A DNA stretch of 50,116 nt from an uncultured Clostridia bacterium (GTDB lineage Bacteria > Bacillota > Clostridia > TANB77 > CAG-508). The stretch is taken from positions 1-50,116 of the forward strand of contig CANRLO010000004.1 in NCBI GenBank assembly GCA_947631495.1. Reading direction: 5' to 3'. Every line of letters begins with the position of its first letter. Position 1 is the first letter of the stretch. The translations under genes and the position numbers were made by a program. The notes below the pieces were generated by a model. That model was not told where the DNA came from and did no database searches. It was given only the letters and a program-made list of their open reading frames with translations. Shown piece by piece: positions 1 to 10,506 of the stretch.

Positions 1-16
1 AGGAGGAAAGATAAAT

Positions 17-844
17 ATGAATATTACACAAGCAATTATATTAGGAATTGTACAAGGATTAACAGAATTATTACCAATCTCTAGTTCTGCTCATTTAAAT
101 TTATTTCCATGGCTATTTAAATGGGGAGAATTAACACCATCTTTTGATGTAGCATTACATATTGGAACTTTATTCGCAATTTTAGTATTTTTCTTTAAAG
201 ATTGGATAGCATTAATAAAAGGTGGCTATAAACAAGTAGTAAAAAAAGAAAAAACAACAGAAGGAAAAATTTTTTGGTATATTGTTATTGCAACCATTCC
301 AGCTGGTATTTTAAGTTTAGTATTAGACAAAATATCAGAAAAAATAATAGAAGGATTATCCAGTGTATTTCATGTAGAAATTATATCAGTAGAAATGGTT
401 TTAATTGCAATTGCATTAATTGTTATGGGAATACTATTATATGTAGTAGATAAAAGAGCAAAATCAAAAGTATCTTATGAAGATATTACTTTAAAACAAT
501 CTATTTTAATTTCTATTTCACAAGCACTCGCAGCAGCATTTCCAGGAGTTTCAAGGTCAGGAATTACAATGACAGTAGGAAGACAAATGCAAATTGATAG
601 AGAATCTGTTGCTAAATATTCATTCCTTTTATCTACTCCAATTGTAGCAGCTGCAGCATTGTATGAAATGAAACATTTTGTTTTTGATTTACCATTTTTT
701 ATAGGAGTAATTACTAGTTTTCTAGTTGGACTATTTGTAATACAATTTTTACTAAATTATCTAAAAAAAGGAAGTTTTAAAGTATTTGCTATTTATCGTG
801 TAATACTAGGAATTATTATTATTGCACTTTGCTTTTTAAGATAA
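17..844 (+). CDS. uppP: Undecaprenyl-diphosphatase (BacA/UppP family)
   Basis: ORF with aggagg RBS at the window start; motifs LPISSSAHL and FPGVSRSGITM are typical of UppP. Confidence 0.95.
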   Translation: MNITQAIILGIVQGLTELLPISSSAHLNLFPWLFKWGELTPSFDVALHIGTLFAILVFFFKDWIALIKGGYKQVVKKEKTTEGKIFWYIVIATIPAGILSLVLDKISEKIIEGLSSVFHVEIISVEMVLIAIALIVMGILLYVVDKRAKSKVSYEDITLKQSILISISQALAAAFPGVSRSGITMTVGRQMQIDRESVAKYSFLLSTPIVAAAALYEMKHFVFDLPFFIGVITSFLVGLFVIQFLLNYLKKGSFKVFAIYRVILGIIIIALCFLR

Positions 845-851
845 AATATAG

Positions 852-897
852 AGTATCTTTGTTTTGAAAAATGTTTTCAAATTAAAGATACTTTTTT
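852..897 (+). terminator. Intrinsic terminator after uppP
   Basis: agtatcttt ... aaagatact followed by a T-run. Confidence 0.75.
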
Positions 898-1102
898 AAT
901 ATTACAAAAACATTACATTTAAATTACAAGTATATTAAAACTATTGACTTTAAACAAAAAAACGATAAAATAAAAACAGATTTATCATAAGATGACAAAA
1001 AACGGAAAAAAATGAAAAATAAAATATAAAAATAAAAGTATTTTTTGTCTGTTTTTGCAAAATATAATATTATAATTTTGAAAAACAAAAGAAGGAGTTA
1101 TC

Positions 1103-2755
1103 ATGCCAAGTTGTCTAGGTTTATATATCGAAAATAATCTAATTAAATATGCTAAAGTAACCAAAGATAAAGACTTATTAAAAGTAGATTCTTTTGGTGT
1201 GAAATTCTATGATAAAATTGGAGAAGCAATTAATCAAATTATTTCTGAAACATTTAGTTACAAAATTCCAATTAGCATTAATTTGTCAGAAGAAACTTAC
1301 CAATACTTTTATTTTTTCAATTTGTTAAACAAAAGCGATTTAAAAAAAGCTATTGAAACAGAATTTGATTCATTCTGTTATGACAAAGGCTATAATCGTA
1401 ATGCTTTAGAAACACGTTATGCTTTAGTGCCAGATATGCAGAATGATGAAAAAATAAAAGCTATTTATATTTCTGTTAATAAAGTAGAAATTAATCGTAA
1501 ATTACAAGAGTTTGAAGGAAATTCAATTTCTTGTATGGCACCAATTGCTATGGCAATTCCTAATCTTGCTAATTTGAAAGAAAAAGAAAATGCCCTAATT
1601 GTTAACCTTGAGGAAAAAACAAGCGTTACTACTTTAATCGAAGATAAAATATATCAAGTAGATAAATTAGATGAAGGCATGGAAACAATTCTAGATAAAA
1701 TCAATGAAAAGGAAAATTCTTATGCAAAAGCTTACGAAATTTGTAAAAATACTACTATTTATACAATGGAAGGAAAAGAGCTTTTACAAGAAGAGGAAAA
1801 TTTATATCTAGAAGATATTATGCCCACTTTATATCAAATTGTGCAAAAAATACAAGAATTTGTACAAAATTCTTTACAACGTATCGACAAAATTTATATT
1901 ACAGGAACAGGTTGTATTATTAGTAATATTGATTTATATTTCCAAGAATATTTTCCAAATATGAAATGTGAAATATTAAAACCATATTTTGTACCTGAGA
2001 ATATAAAAATTAACATGAAAGATTATATTGAAGTAAACTCTGCAATAGCTCTTGCAATGCAAGGATTAGGCTATGGAGTTAAAACAATTAATTTTAAAAA
2101 GCCAACCTTAGCAAATCAAATGCCAAGTTGGTTAAAATTAGAATCAGGAAATAAGAATAAATCTAATAAGAACAATACAAAAAAACAAACTAAAAATATT
2201 TTCTCATCACTTAACTTATCTTTTGATTTAAGAGGAAAATGGGACAATATAGAAAAATGGATGTTAAGATTCACTTCTGGCATATTGTCGTTTTTAATTA
2301 TTTATACTGTAATAACTACAGTTTTAAAAACACAAACTGAACAGAAAATAGAAGAAGTAGAACTTTTAAAAGCAGATACTAGAGAGCAAATACAATTGGC
2401 AGAGAAAGATGTACAAGCTTTAAAAAATAAGGCAACTAATTATGATACAATGACAGAAAATTTAAAAAATTATAGTAATCAAGCACAAGAAAATTTAAGA
2501 ATTAAAAATGCTATACCATTACTATTAACTAGAATTATGAATATTATTCCAAAAGGAGTTACACTAACTTCTATAGAAAATACATCAACATCCCATATTG
2601 TTATTCAAGCACAAGCACAAGAATATGACTTATTAGGATTTTTTAAAGGAAAGTTAATTATTGATGGAATTTTAAGTCCTAGTACAGTAGTATCAACATC
2701 CGGAGTAAAACAAAATGGTCTTGTAAAAGTCGTAATAGAAGGAGATTTGCCATGA
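1103..2755 (+). CDS. pilM: Type IV pilus assembly protein: PilM-like actin fold fused to PilN-like membrane/coiled-coil domain
   Basis: N-terminal PilM-like ATPase fold; C-terminal TM segment plus coiled coil typical of PilN; position first in the pil operon. Confidence 0.75.
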   Translation: MPSCLGLYIENNLIKYAKVTKDKDLLKVDSFGVKFYDKIGEAINQIISETFSYKIPISINLSEETYQYFYFFNLLNKSDLKKAIETEFDSFCYDKGYNRNALETRYALVPDMQNDEKIKAIYISVNKVEINRKLQEFEGNSISCMAPIAMAIPNLANLKEKENALIVNLEEKTSVTTLIEDKIYQVDKLDEGMETILDKINEKENSYAKAYEICKNTTIYTMEGKELLQEEENLYLEDIMPTLYQIVQKIQEFVQNSLQRIDKIYITGTGCIISNIDLYFQEYFPNMKCEILKPYFVPENIKINMKDYIEVNSAIALAMQGLGYGVKTINFKKPTLANQMPSWLKLESGNKNKSNKNNTKKQTKNIFSSLNLSFDLRGKWDNIEKWMLRFTSGILSFLIIYTVITTVLKTQTEQKIEEVELLKADTREQIQLAEKDVQALKNKATNYDTMTENLKNYSNQAQENLRIKNAIPLLLTRIMNIIPKGVTLTSIENTSTSHIVIQAQAQEYDLLGFFKGKLIIDGILSPSTVVSTSGVKQNGLVKVVIEGDLP

Positions 2756-3438
2756 GAAAGATATTATTAAGTATTATTATTGTATTATTTCTTGCTCTTG
2801 GTTATGTATCTTTAAAAAATGGAATTCATATAGGAGATATGCAAATTTTAAGCATTGAACAAATAGGACAAAAATCACAAGAGCTAAAGACAAAAATTGA
2901 CGATGCAAATCAATTAATTGAAGTAAATTATCCACAAAAAATAACAGAATTAACAAATGCAGAGAAACAGTTACAACAATCAGAGGAAGAATATTATAAA
3001 TACACTAACATAAGTTCAGATGAAGAAATTCTAAATGCAATGGAACAAAAAAGTTATACAATTGAATTCTTATGGGCTAATTTAGGAACTCATGCAAGAA
3101 AACAAGGTGTTACCTTAACTTTTGAAATTGTTTCTAGTAGCGCAGGAATCAATGGAATAAATGATATTAAATTTACAGTAAATGGTTCTTATATTGCTGT
3201 TACTAACTTTATTTATGCAATTGAAAATGATACAGATTTAAACTTTAGAATTCAAAATTTCAAATTATTACCTTATCAAGGAGAAATTTTACAAGGAACC
3301 TTTATGGTAAAAAATGTTAAAGTACAAGGAAATACTTCAACACAATCAGTTAATGCAACAAGTTCACAAAATACTCAGAATGATACAAAAAATCAAAATG
3401 ATACTCAAAATCAAGATAAAGGAGTAAACAATGATTAA
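2752..3438 (+). CDS. pilO: PilO-like type IV pilus protein
   Basis: Single N-terminal TM, coiled coil, ferredoxin-like C-terminal region; overlaps pilMN stop by 4 nt. Confidence 0.65.
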   Translation: MRKILLSIIIVLFLALGYVSLKNGIHIGDMQILSIEQIGQKSQELKTKIDDANQLIEVNYPQKITELTNAEKQLQQSEEEYYKYTNISSDEEILNAMEQKSYTIEFLWANLGTHARKQGVTLTFEIVSSSAGINGINDIKFTVNGSYIAVTNFIYAIENDTDLNFRIQNFKLLPYQGEILQGTFMVKNVKVQGNTSTQSVNATSSQNTQNDTKNQNDTQNQDKGVNND

Positions 3439-3841
3439 AACAATATTAAAAGAATCTATTATTATTTTATTATTATGTGTTGTTATTATATTATTATTAA
3501 GTATCTTATTTTATGATGACAACCCAATTAATAAGGTAATTCCAAATAAAATTGCATATACTACACCAGAAAGTGTACAAAATGCATTGCAACAAGAGGT
3601 AATTGAAAATACAATAGAAATGCAAAATAGGGTATATGTAATAGAAGGAACAGATTTAAATATTTATCAAAAAGATAAAACTTATAATCCTAGCAAAGAA
3701 AATCCATTTGTAGCAACATCAGAAACAAGTGGTAATACAAATGTTGGAGGAACAACAACTCCACAACAAAGTGGACAAAATGGAGGGACTACAACACCAC
3801 AGACAAATGGAGGAACTACAGGAAAAACAGGATTAAAATAA
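3431..3841 (+). CDS. Pil operon membrane-anchored protein with Gly/Thr/Gln-rich C-terminus
   Basis: N-terminal TM; low-complexity NVGGTTTPQQSGQNGGTTTPQTNGGTTG tail; overlaps pilO. Confidence 0.6.
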   Translation: MIKTILKESIIILLLCVVIILLLSILFYDDNPINKVIPNKIAYTTPESVQNALQQEVIENTIEMQNRVYVIEGTDLNIYQKDKTYNPSKENPFVATSETSGNTNVGGTTTPQQSGQNGGTTTPQTNGGTTGKTGLK

Positions 3842-3905
3842 TTTTTTTAGGTTATATTTATAAAAATAAATATATACAAAAATACAAAATAAGGAGGAGT
3901 TTTTT

Positions 3906-4130
3906 ATGTTAAAAGAACAAAAAGGTATTACATTAGTAGCATTAGTAATTACTATTATTGTACTAATTATTTTAGCTGGAATATCTATTTCTTTAGTATT
4001 AGGAAATAATGGATTATTCAATAAAGCTAGAGAAGGTAGAGAAAATTACCTAGCAGCTGCTAATCAAGAGCAAAGTGATATAGCTAACGTTCTTGGTTAT
4101 GTAAATAACGAAGGATGGGACAACGAATAA
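3906..4130 (+). CDS. Small type IV prepilin (74 aa)
   Basis: Class III signal KGITLVALVITIIVLIILAGISISLVLG; aaggagga RBS. Confidence 0.85.
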   Translation: MLKEQKGITLVALVITIIVLIILAGISISLVLGNNGLFNKAREGRENYLAAANQEQSDIANVLGYVNNEGWDNE

Positions 4131-4151
4131 TTATTAGCTAGCAAACTAAAT

Positions 4152-4196
4152 ATGAGGTTACCAATTATATTTAGGTAACCTCTAATTTTTTAAAAA
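4152..4196 (+). terminator. Intrinsic terminator after prepilin
   Basis: gaggttacc-aattatattta-ggtaacctc then T-rich. Confidence 0.75.
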
Positions 4197-4207
4197 ATGG
4201 AAAAACA

Positions 4208-5005
4208 ATGGAACAATTTATATTTTATTTATTAATTTTTTGCATTGGGACTTTATTTGGAAGTTTTTTTACACTAGCAGTTTATCGACTTCCTTTACAT
4301 CAAGATATTACTCACAAACGTTCTTATTGTCCAAATTGCAATCATAAGCTTGGATTTTGGGATATGATTCCTATATTGAGTTATTTAGCTCTAGGAGGAA
4401 AATGCAGATATTGTAAACAAAAAATCAGAATTCGCTATTTATTTTTAGAAATATTTACAGGAATAATATTTCTTTTATTTGCTATGTCGATTAATCTTTC
4501 ATTTCAAATCTTAGAAATTAGTAAATTAGTATATTTAGTAGTAGGTTTACTATATTTTTCAGGTCTTATTATTATTGCAGGTATAGATAAAGAAAAACAT
4601 AATATTTGTAAATCTGTTATTTTATATGAAACTGTTCTTATGGCAATATATATAATTTATCTATATATAGTAGAAAAAACTAATATATATAGATATGTTA
4701 TGTATTTCTTCGCATTATTCATTTTTATAGTTATGGATAATTATTACTTAAAAAAGAAAGTAAAAAGTTCATATGTTTTAGAAATATTAGAACTTAGCAG
4801 TATCATGACAATTTTTTCTTATGAAATAGGATATATCTTATCTGTATTTTTAACTTTAGTTACAATAGGAATAGAAGGTATTTTAAGAAAAATACAGAAA
4901 AATAAAAAAACATTTAATTTAAAAAACTTACCTATTGGTTTCTATTTAGTTGTTTTTAATATCATTGTTATAATAGGAATCAATTGGTTAGCTTGTAGGT
5001 GGTAA
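4208..5005 (+). CDS. pilD: Prepilin peptidase (A24 family)
   Basis: FGSFFTLAVYRLP, paired CxxC motifs (CPNC, CRYC), GIDKEKH catalytic-Asp-like motif. Confidence 0.85.
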   Translation: MEQFIFYLLIFCIGTLFGSFFTLAVYRLPLHQDITHKRSYCPNCNHKLGFWDMIPILSYLALGGKCRYCKQKIRIRYLFLEIFTGIIFLLFAMSINLSFQILEISKLVYLVVGLLYFSGLIIIAGIDKEKHNICKSVILYETVLMAIYIIYLYIVEKTNIYRYVMYFFALFIFIVMDNYYLKKKVKSSYVLEILELSSIMTIFSYEIGYILSVFLTLVTIGIEGILRKIQKNKKTFNLKNLPIGFYLVVFNIIVIIGINWLACRW

Positions 5006-5006
5006 A

Positions 5007-5420
5007 ATGAAAATAAAAAAATGTAGAGAAAATAAAGGAATATCCCTAACAGATACTATTATAGCTATCCTAATATTGAGTTTATTTGTAGGAGTAATAG
5101 GTTCATTATATTATCAAATTGCTTCTCATATATCTGAAATTAGAATGAATGCTATGGCAGTTCATTATTCTGTAAAAATAGCAGAAGATACAGATAAAAT
5201 GTTATATGAAGAAGTAAACCAAAAAATTAATGAAACTATTAATACAGTTTATGACATACCAGAGGGATATGATGCTAGTATAGAAGTAGAAAATTATCAA
5301 AAAGACGAAAATGATAATCAAGATATTATAAAAATAGTTACAATTACAATACATTATGATTGCTTGGGAGAATCTAAAGATTATACCATTAGAAAATTAA
5401 AAGTTAAAGAATTATTGTAA
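5007..5420 (+). CDS. Prepilin-like protein
   Basis: N-terminal KGISLTDTIIAILILSLFVG hydrophobic class III-like helix; within pil operon. Confidence 0.65.
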   Translation: MKIKKCRENKGISLTDTIIAILILSLFVGVIGSLYYQIASHISEIRMNAMAVHYSVKIAEDTDKMLYEEVNQKINETINTVYDIPEGYDASIEVENYQKDENDNQDIIKIVTITIHYDCLGESKDYTIRKLKVKELL

Positions 5421-5434
5421 AGGAGAGTTTTTTA

Positions 5435-5878
5435 GTGAAAGAGGAAAGAGGAATAACCTTAGTATCCTTAATTATATATATAATTTTACTAACTTTTGCG
5501 ATTTCAATATTAGCTATAGTAAGTGATATGTTTTTTTCAAATACAAACTATATCACAGAGAGTGGAAAATATATATCGGAATTTAACAAATTCAATATGT
5601 ATTTTATTGAAGATGTCAAAAAAAATAAAGATACCTACGAAGTTAAAGAGCATCAAATTATTTTTGAAGATGGAACTGTCTATACTTACCAAGAGGCTCC
5701 AGACAATAGCATATATCGTAATAAAGTAAAAATATGTACCAATATCACTTATTGTGAATTCACAAAACAAGAACAAAGCGAAAATGGTTTTATAAAAAAT
5801 TTAATTCAAGTTCACATGACAATCAAAAGTACAAAGCTTTTTGAAGTGCAAAATCAGTATGTACTAAGATATTGGTAA
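5435..5878 (+). CDS. Prepilin-like protein
   Basis: N-terminal RGITLVSLIIYIILLTFAISILA; within pil operon. Confidence 0.7.
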   Translation: MKEERGITLVSLIIYIILLTFAISILAIVSDMFFSNTNYITESGKYISEFNKFNMYFIEDVKKNKDTYEVKEHQIIFEDGTVYTYQEAPDNSIYRNKVKICTNITYCEFTKQEQSENGFIKNLIQVHMTIKSTKLFEVQNQYVLRYW

Positions 5879-5963
5879 TTTTATGTAATTTAAAAAATCA
5901 CTATAGAAATTAAAAAAAATATAGTATAATAAAATTAAGAACACAAAAGAAAGGAGAAAATAT

Positions 5964-7592
5964 ATGGCACTAAAACAAACACAACCACTTGGAATTGAAC
6001 TTGCAAAAAGAAAAATTATTACTGAAGAAGATATTCAAAAAGCTTTAGAATATCAAAGAGAATATCCAGAAAAAAAGATAGGAGATATTTTACATATTTT
6101 ACACTTATGTGATGATAATACATTATTAGAAGCAATTGGAGATATTTTAGGAGAAAAAACAATATTACTAAATGAGAATAGTATAAAAATCAGTGTTTTT
6201 GATTATATTTCTTACGATATTGCAAAAAAGAATAAAGCAATTCCATTTGAGATTGAAGCAGGAAGAGTTAAGGTATGTTTTGCAGATACTACTAAAGCAA
6301 GAGCAGTGGATACAATAAGACTTTTATTATTAAATAAAGGTTTAGTAATGGATAAGTATATTACTTTTGAAAGCAATCTTGAAGAAGTTTTGAATTCTTT
6401 GCAAGGAGTTGCTTCAGAAAATATAGATACAAATCGTGATATTACGGGATTAGTAGATAGCATTATTAAAACAGCTATGGAAAAGAGAGCAAGTGATATT
6501 CACTTTGAGCCAATGGAAAAGCAGCTTAGAGTTCGATATCGTATAGATGGAGAATTAATCACAGCAGTTGAAATTGAACAAGAAAAACAAGCACAAATTA
6601 TAGGAAGATTAAAAGCAATTTCCAATATGCATCAAGAAAAACAAGAAGCACAAGATGGTAGAATTCTACTTTATCCAGATTATAATATTCGTGTATCTTC
6701 ACAAAAAAATGTATATGGAGAAAAGTTTGTATTAAGATTATTAAAAAAGAATGCTGGAATTAAGCAGATTTTTGATTTAGGTTTTCCAAAAGATGAAAAA
6801 TTATTAAAAGATAGTTTTGATAAAAGAAATAGTATTACAATTATTGCAGCACCTACAGGAGAAGGAAAAACAACTACTTTATATAGTGTTATTGATATGT
6901 TAAATAATCCAAATATTAACATTACTACAATTGAAGATCCTGTTGAAATTCGTATAGAAGGATTAAACCAAATAGAAATTGATTCTAAAACATCTTTTTC
7001 TGATTCATTAAGAACAGTATTAAGACAAGATCCAGATATTATTTTAGTAGGAGAAATTCGTGATAGAGAAACAGCAGAAATTGCAATGCAATCTGGACAA
7101 ACAGGACACTATGTATTATCTACAATACATACAATTAACAGTATAGAGGTTATTACTAGATTAAGAAAGATGGGAATTTCTAACTATGATATAGCAAGTA
7201 CTCTTGCTACATCAATATCTCAACGATTAATAAGAAAAGTATGCCCATATTGTAGCCAAAAAAGAGAATTTACAAAAGAAGAAAAAGAAATTATGCAACA
7301 TATTGCAGGACAATATAATACTACCTTAGACTTTAATGATAAAATGACTTATACTACAATAGGCTGTGATAAATGTCATCATACTGGATATTATGACAGA
7401 ATTGCTGTTTATGAAGTATTAGTTATTGACGATGATATCAAGCAATTAATAGTAAATAATGCTTCTAGTATAGAAATTAGAAACAAAGCTTTAGAAGGAA
7501 GTTATAAGCCACTTGTAATAGATGGATTGAATAAAGTTTTAGATGGTGTAACAACATTACAAGAATTAAATAAAAAATTAGTTATTTTTTAA
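5964..7592 (+). CDS. pilB: Type IV pilus assembly ATPase PilB/GspE family
   Basis: Walker A GEGKTTT, Asp/His boxes, tetracysteine CPYC...CDKC, GspE N-domain. Confidence 0.93.
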   Translation: MALKQTQPLGIELAKRKIITEEDIQKALEYQREYPEKKIGDILHILHLCDDNTLLEAIGDILGEKTILLNENSIKISVFDYISYDIAKKNKAIPFEIEAGRVKVCFADTTKARAVDTIRLLLLNKGLVMDKYITFESNLEEVLNSLQGVASENIDTNRDITGLVDSIIKTAMEKRASDIHFEPMEKQLRVRYRIDGELITAVEIEQEKQAQIIGRLKAISNMHQEKQEAQDGRILLYPDYNIRVSSQKNVYGEKFVLRLLKKNAGIKQIFDLGFPKDEKLLKDSFDKRNSITIIAAPTGEGKTTTLYSVIDMLNNPNINITTIEDPVEIRIEGLNQIEIDSKTSFSDSLRTVLRQDPDIILVGEIRDRETAEIAMQSGQTGHYVLSTIHTINSIEVITRLRKMGISNYDIASTLATSISQRLIRKVCPYCSQKREFTKEEKEIMQHIAGQYNTTLDFNDKMTYTTIGCDKCHHTGYYDRIAVYEVLVIDDDIKQLIVNNASSIEIRNKALEGSYKPLVIDGLNKVLDGVTTLQELNKKLVIF

Positions 7593-7617
7593 GTAAAATG
7601 GAAGGGGAAAATTACAG

Positions 7618-8721
7618 ATGATAAATATAGATAAGGTTTTAAAAATTGCAAAAGAAAAAGATGCCTCTGACGTACATTTAATTTATAAATTAAAGCCAAT
7701 GTTAAGAATTGCCAGAGATTTAATACCAATTGAAGAATATGATGAACTAACAGAAGAAGATTTAAGTGAAATTTATGATTACTTTATAAGAGGTAATTTA
7801 GAAAAAGATGAAACCTTTAAAACTAAAAAGAGATTAGATACTTCTTTTGAATTTGAGGATATGCGTCTAAGGGTTAATATATCTTACTCTGATGAAATTC
7901 CTACCTTTACATTACGTTTAATAAAAAACACACTTCCTAAATATGAAGATTTAGGAGTACCAGACATCGTAAGAAGAATGACGTATCAACCACAAGGATT
8001 AATATTAGTAACAGGAAAAACAAACTCAGGAAAAACAACCACACTAAATGCACTTATTAACGATATAAACGAAAATCAAAATAAAAAAATACTAACATTA
8101 GAAAGCCCAGTCGAATATAAACATACTTCAAAAAAATCAGTTATTATACAAAAAGAAGTAGGAGCAGGAAGAGATTGTTTATGCTATAGTGATGGTGTAA
8201 AGAACTCTTTAAGAGAAGACTGTGACATTGTTGTAGTAGGAGAAATTCGTGATAGAGAAACAATGGATGCAGCAATTGAAACAGCAGAATCTGGACACTT
8301 AGTAATTGGAACTTTACATACAAAATCATGTGCAGAAACTATAGATAGAATGATAAACTTCTACGATATTAGTGACCAAGCAAGTGTAAAATATTTAATA
8401 GCTTCTTTACTAAAATTAGTAGTATCACAAAGATTACTAAAAGGAAAAAGTGGAAAATTAGTTTTAGTACCAGAAGTTATGGTAGTAGATAATATTGTTT
8501 CAGGAATTATTAGAAAAGAAAAAATTAGTGTATCTGAAATAGAGGATGCTATTCAAAGTAACTTAGAAAAAGGAAGCATTGGTTTAATTAATTCAATTGC
8601 AGAATTATTTGTAGACGATAAAATTACATTAGAACAGGCTAAAGCACAAATAGAAGAAAAAAATATTGAAACTTTAAATCGAACCATTATGCAATTAAAA
8701 ATAAAAAAACAAGTAAATTAA
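7618..8721 (+). CDS. pilT: Twitching motility/retraction ATPase PilT family
   Basis: GKTNSGKTTTLNALI, VGEIRDRETMDAAIETAESGHLVIGTLHT. Confidence 0.9.
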   Translation: MINIDKVLKIAKEKDASDVHLIYKLKPMLRIARDLIPIEEYDELTEEDLSEIYDYFIRGNLEKDETFKTKKRLDTSFEFEDMRLRVNISYSDEIPTFTLRLIKNTLPKYEDLGVPDIVRRMTYQPQGLILVTGKTNSGKTTTLNALINDINENQNKKILTLESPVEYKHTSKKSVIIQKEVGAGRDCLCYSDGVKNSLREDCDIVVVGEIRDRETMDAAIETAESGHLVIGTLHTKSCAETIDRMINFYDISDQASVKYLIASLLKLVVSQRLLKGKSGKLVLVPEVMVVDNIVSGIIRKEKISVSEIEDAIQSNLEKGSIGLINSIAELFVDDKITLEQAKAQIEEKNIETLNRTIMQLKIKKQVN

Positions 8722-8751
8722 AAAATAAAATAGATTGGAGGGAAAAAAGCA

Positions 8752-10102
8752 ATGCCAGAATATATATATAGAGCTGTAACAGATAAAGGGCTAGTCGTAA
8801 AAAACAAAGTAGAAGATTCTAGTAAACAATCTTTAATCAGAAGACTTAAAGGCAACGGTTTAACGCCTATTCAAGTAGTACAAGTTGGTTATATTGGAAA
8901 AGGTGTGAAAAGGAAAAAGAAAAATGTTAACAATATGGAAGAAATCATGAAAACAGCTAACTCTAGTACTATTTTAAATGGAACAGCAAGAAAAGATATT
9001 TCTTGGGTAGAAAAAGTCAACTTAAAATTAGCAGCAACAGAGCAAATTACCAATCGTGATTTAGTTATTTTTACACAAAACTTCTATCTACTAAAAAAAG
9101 CAAACTTTAATAATATACATGCTTTAAGTACCATTATACAAAGTACAGAAAACTTGTCTTTACGAGGAATTTTAGAGGATATTCTAGCAGGTGTACAAGG
9201 AGGAGACTATATGTACACAACAATGGAATATTATTCTAATGTCTTTCCTTACATATATATTAATATGATTAAAGTAGGAGAATTATCGCGGATCTCTTAC
9301 AAAATCTTTACAACAAGCGGTTCGATATTTAGATGATACATCAGATATTACAAGCAAAGTAAAGAAAATAGTTATTCCAACGGTATTACAATTAATTGGA
9401 TTAATAATCATGTTAGTAGTAGGAACTTTAGTAGCAGTACCAGCAATTCAAAATGTATACGAACAAGTAGGAAGTACAGATGAAATTAATCCGATTACTC
9501 TAGCATTTCAATCATTTATTTTAGGAGTAATAGATTATTGGTATATTCCAACAACTATTATATTAGCAATCGTAGCAGGTATTGTATTTTATATTAATAC
9601 ACCAAAAGGAAAATATAATTTTCACTATTTTAAATATACAATGCCAATCTTTGGAAAATTAATATATAGTTTGGATTTTTCAAGATTCATTAAAGCAATG
9701 TTATTAAACTTAGATAATGGAATGAGAATTCAAGACGCCATTGAAGTAAGTAAAAACGTTGTAAACAATTATGTATTCTTATCTATGACAGAAACAGCAA
9801 TTAACAATATTTTAATTGGACAATCATGGATAGAACCATTTGAAAAATCAGGACTATCTTCTCCTATGATAACAGAAATGTTAAAAATAGGTATGCAGAC
9901 AGACTTATCTGAGATGATGCAAAAATTAGTAGAATATATGGAAATAGATATTAATAATACATTGGAAAAGATTATGAAAGTAATGCCACAATTAATGTAT
10001 TCAATTGTAGGTGTATTCATTATCTTCTTCGTATTAGTTGTATTAGTACCATTACTAGAAGTATACATGGGTAACTTCTTATTCTCAGCAGCAGGAATTT
10101 AA
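8752..10102 (+). CDS. pilC: Type IV pilus inner-membrane platform protein PilC (GspF family), split by a +1 frameshift at 9289
   Basis: ORFs 8752-9336 and 9290-10102 together form one T2SSF protein; skipping base C9289 gives GELS-GSLTKSLQQAVRYLDDTSDITSKVKK. Confidence 0.85.
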
Positions 10103-10165
10103 TTAAATAGGAAAGGGAAAAGATTTGGATGTATCCGGAATTTTCCTACTAGATAAATATGAGTA

Positions 10166-10217
10166 ACCTAAGATTTTCTTGAAAAATTCATTTACTAGAA
10201 AATCTTAGGCTTTTTTT
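10166..10217 (+). terminator. Terminator of the pil operon
   Basis: cctaagattttct ... agaaaatcttagg ctttttttt. Confidence 0.85.
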
Positions 10218-10270
10218 AAATAAAGTAAAGAAAATTGTGTTCTAATTCTTTCATTTTGCACCACACAAAT

Positions 10271-10299
10271 TTGACAACAAAGAAAAAATATGATAAAAT
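10271..10299 (+). promoter_or_regulatory. Predicted sigma-A promoter upstream of rnjA
   Basis: TTGACA (10271) - 17 nt - TAAAAT (10294). Confidence 0.6.
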
Positions 10300-10410
10300 A
10301 CAAAACAATGGTTACCATATAAGGTAAAGAAGAGATTTAAATTTATAAAAGATTGAGAAACGTTGCTAAATCAATCAAACAAAAAATGAAATGAGATTCG
10401 AAATAAAACA

Positions 10411-10438
10411 TAAATAGTTTTCTACAACTATTTTTTTT
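10411..10438 (+). terminator. Intrinsic terminator/attenuator in the rnjA leader
   Basis: aaatagtt-ttctac-aactatttttttt located between the predicted promoter and the rnjA start. Confidence 0.6.
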
Positions 10439-10506
10439 CGTGTTGTTATATTAAGTGTAAATTTAAATGTGTAAATAAAAAAGAGAAAAAAGGAGAGAAA
10501 AAACAG

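Noticed and set aside
9410-10102. Treating 9410-10102 as an independent gene
   Set aside because: The +1 frame is open from 9290 and continues PilC homology, so it is the C-terminal part of pilC; the Met at 9410 is internal.
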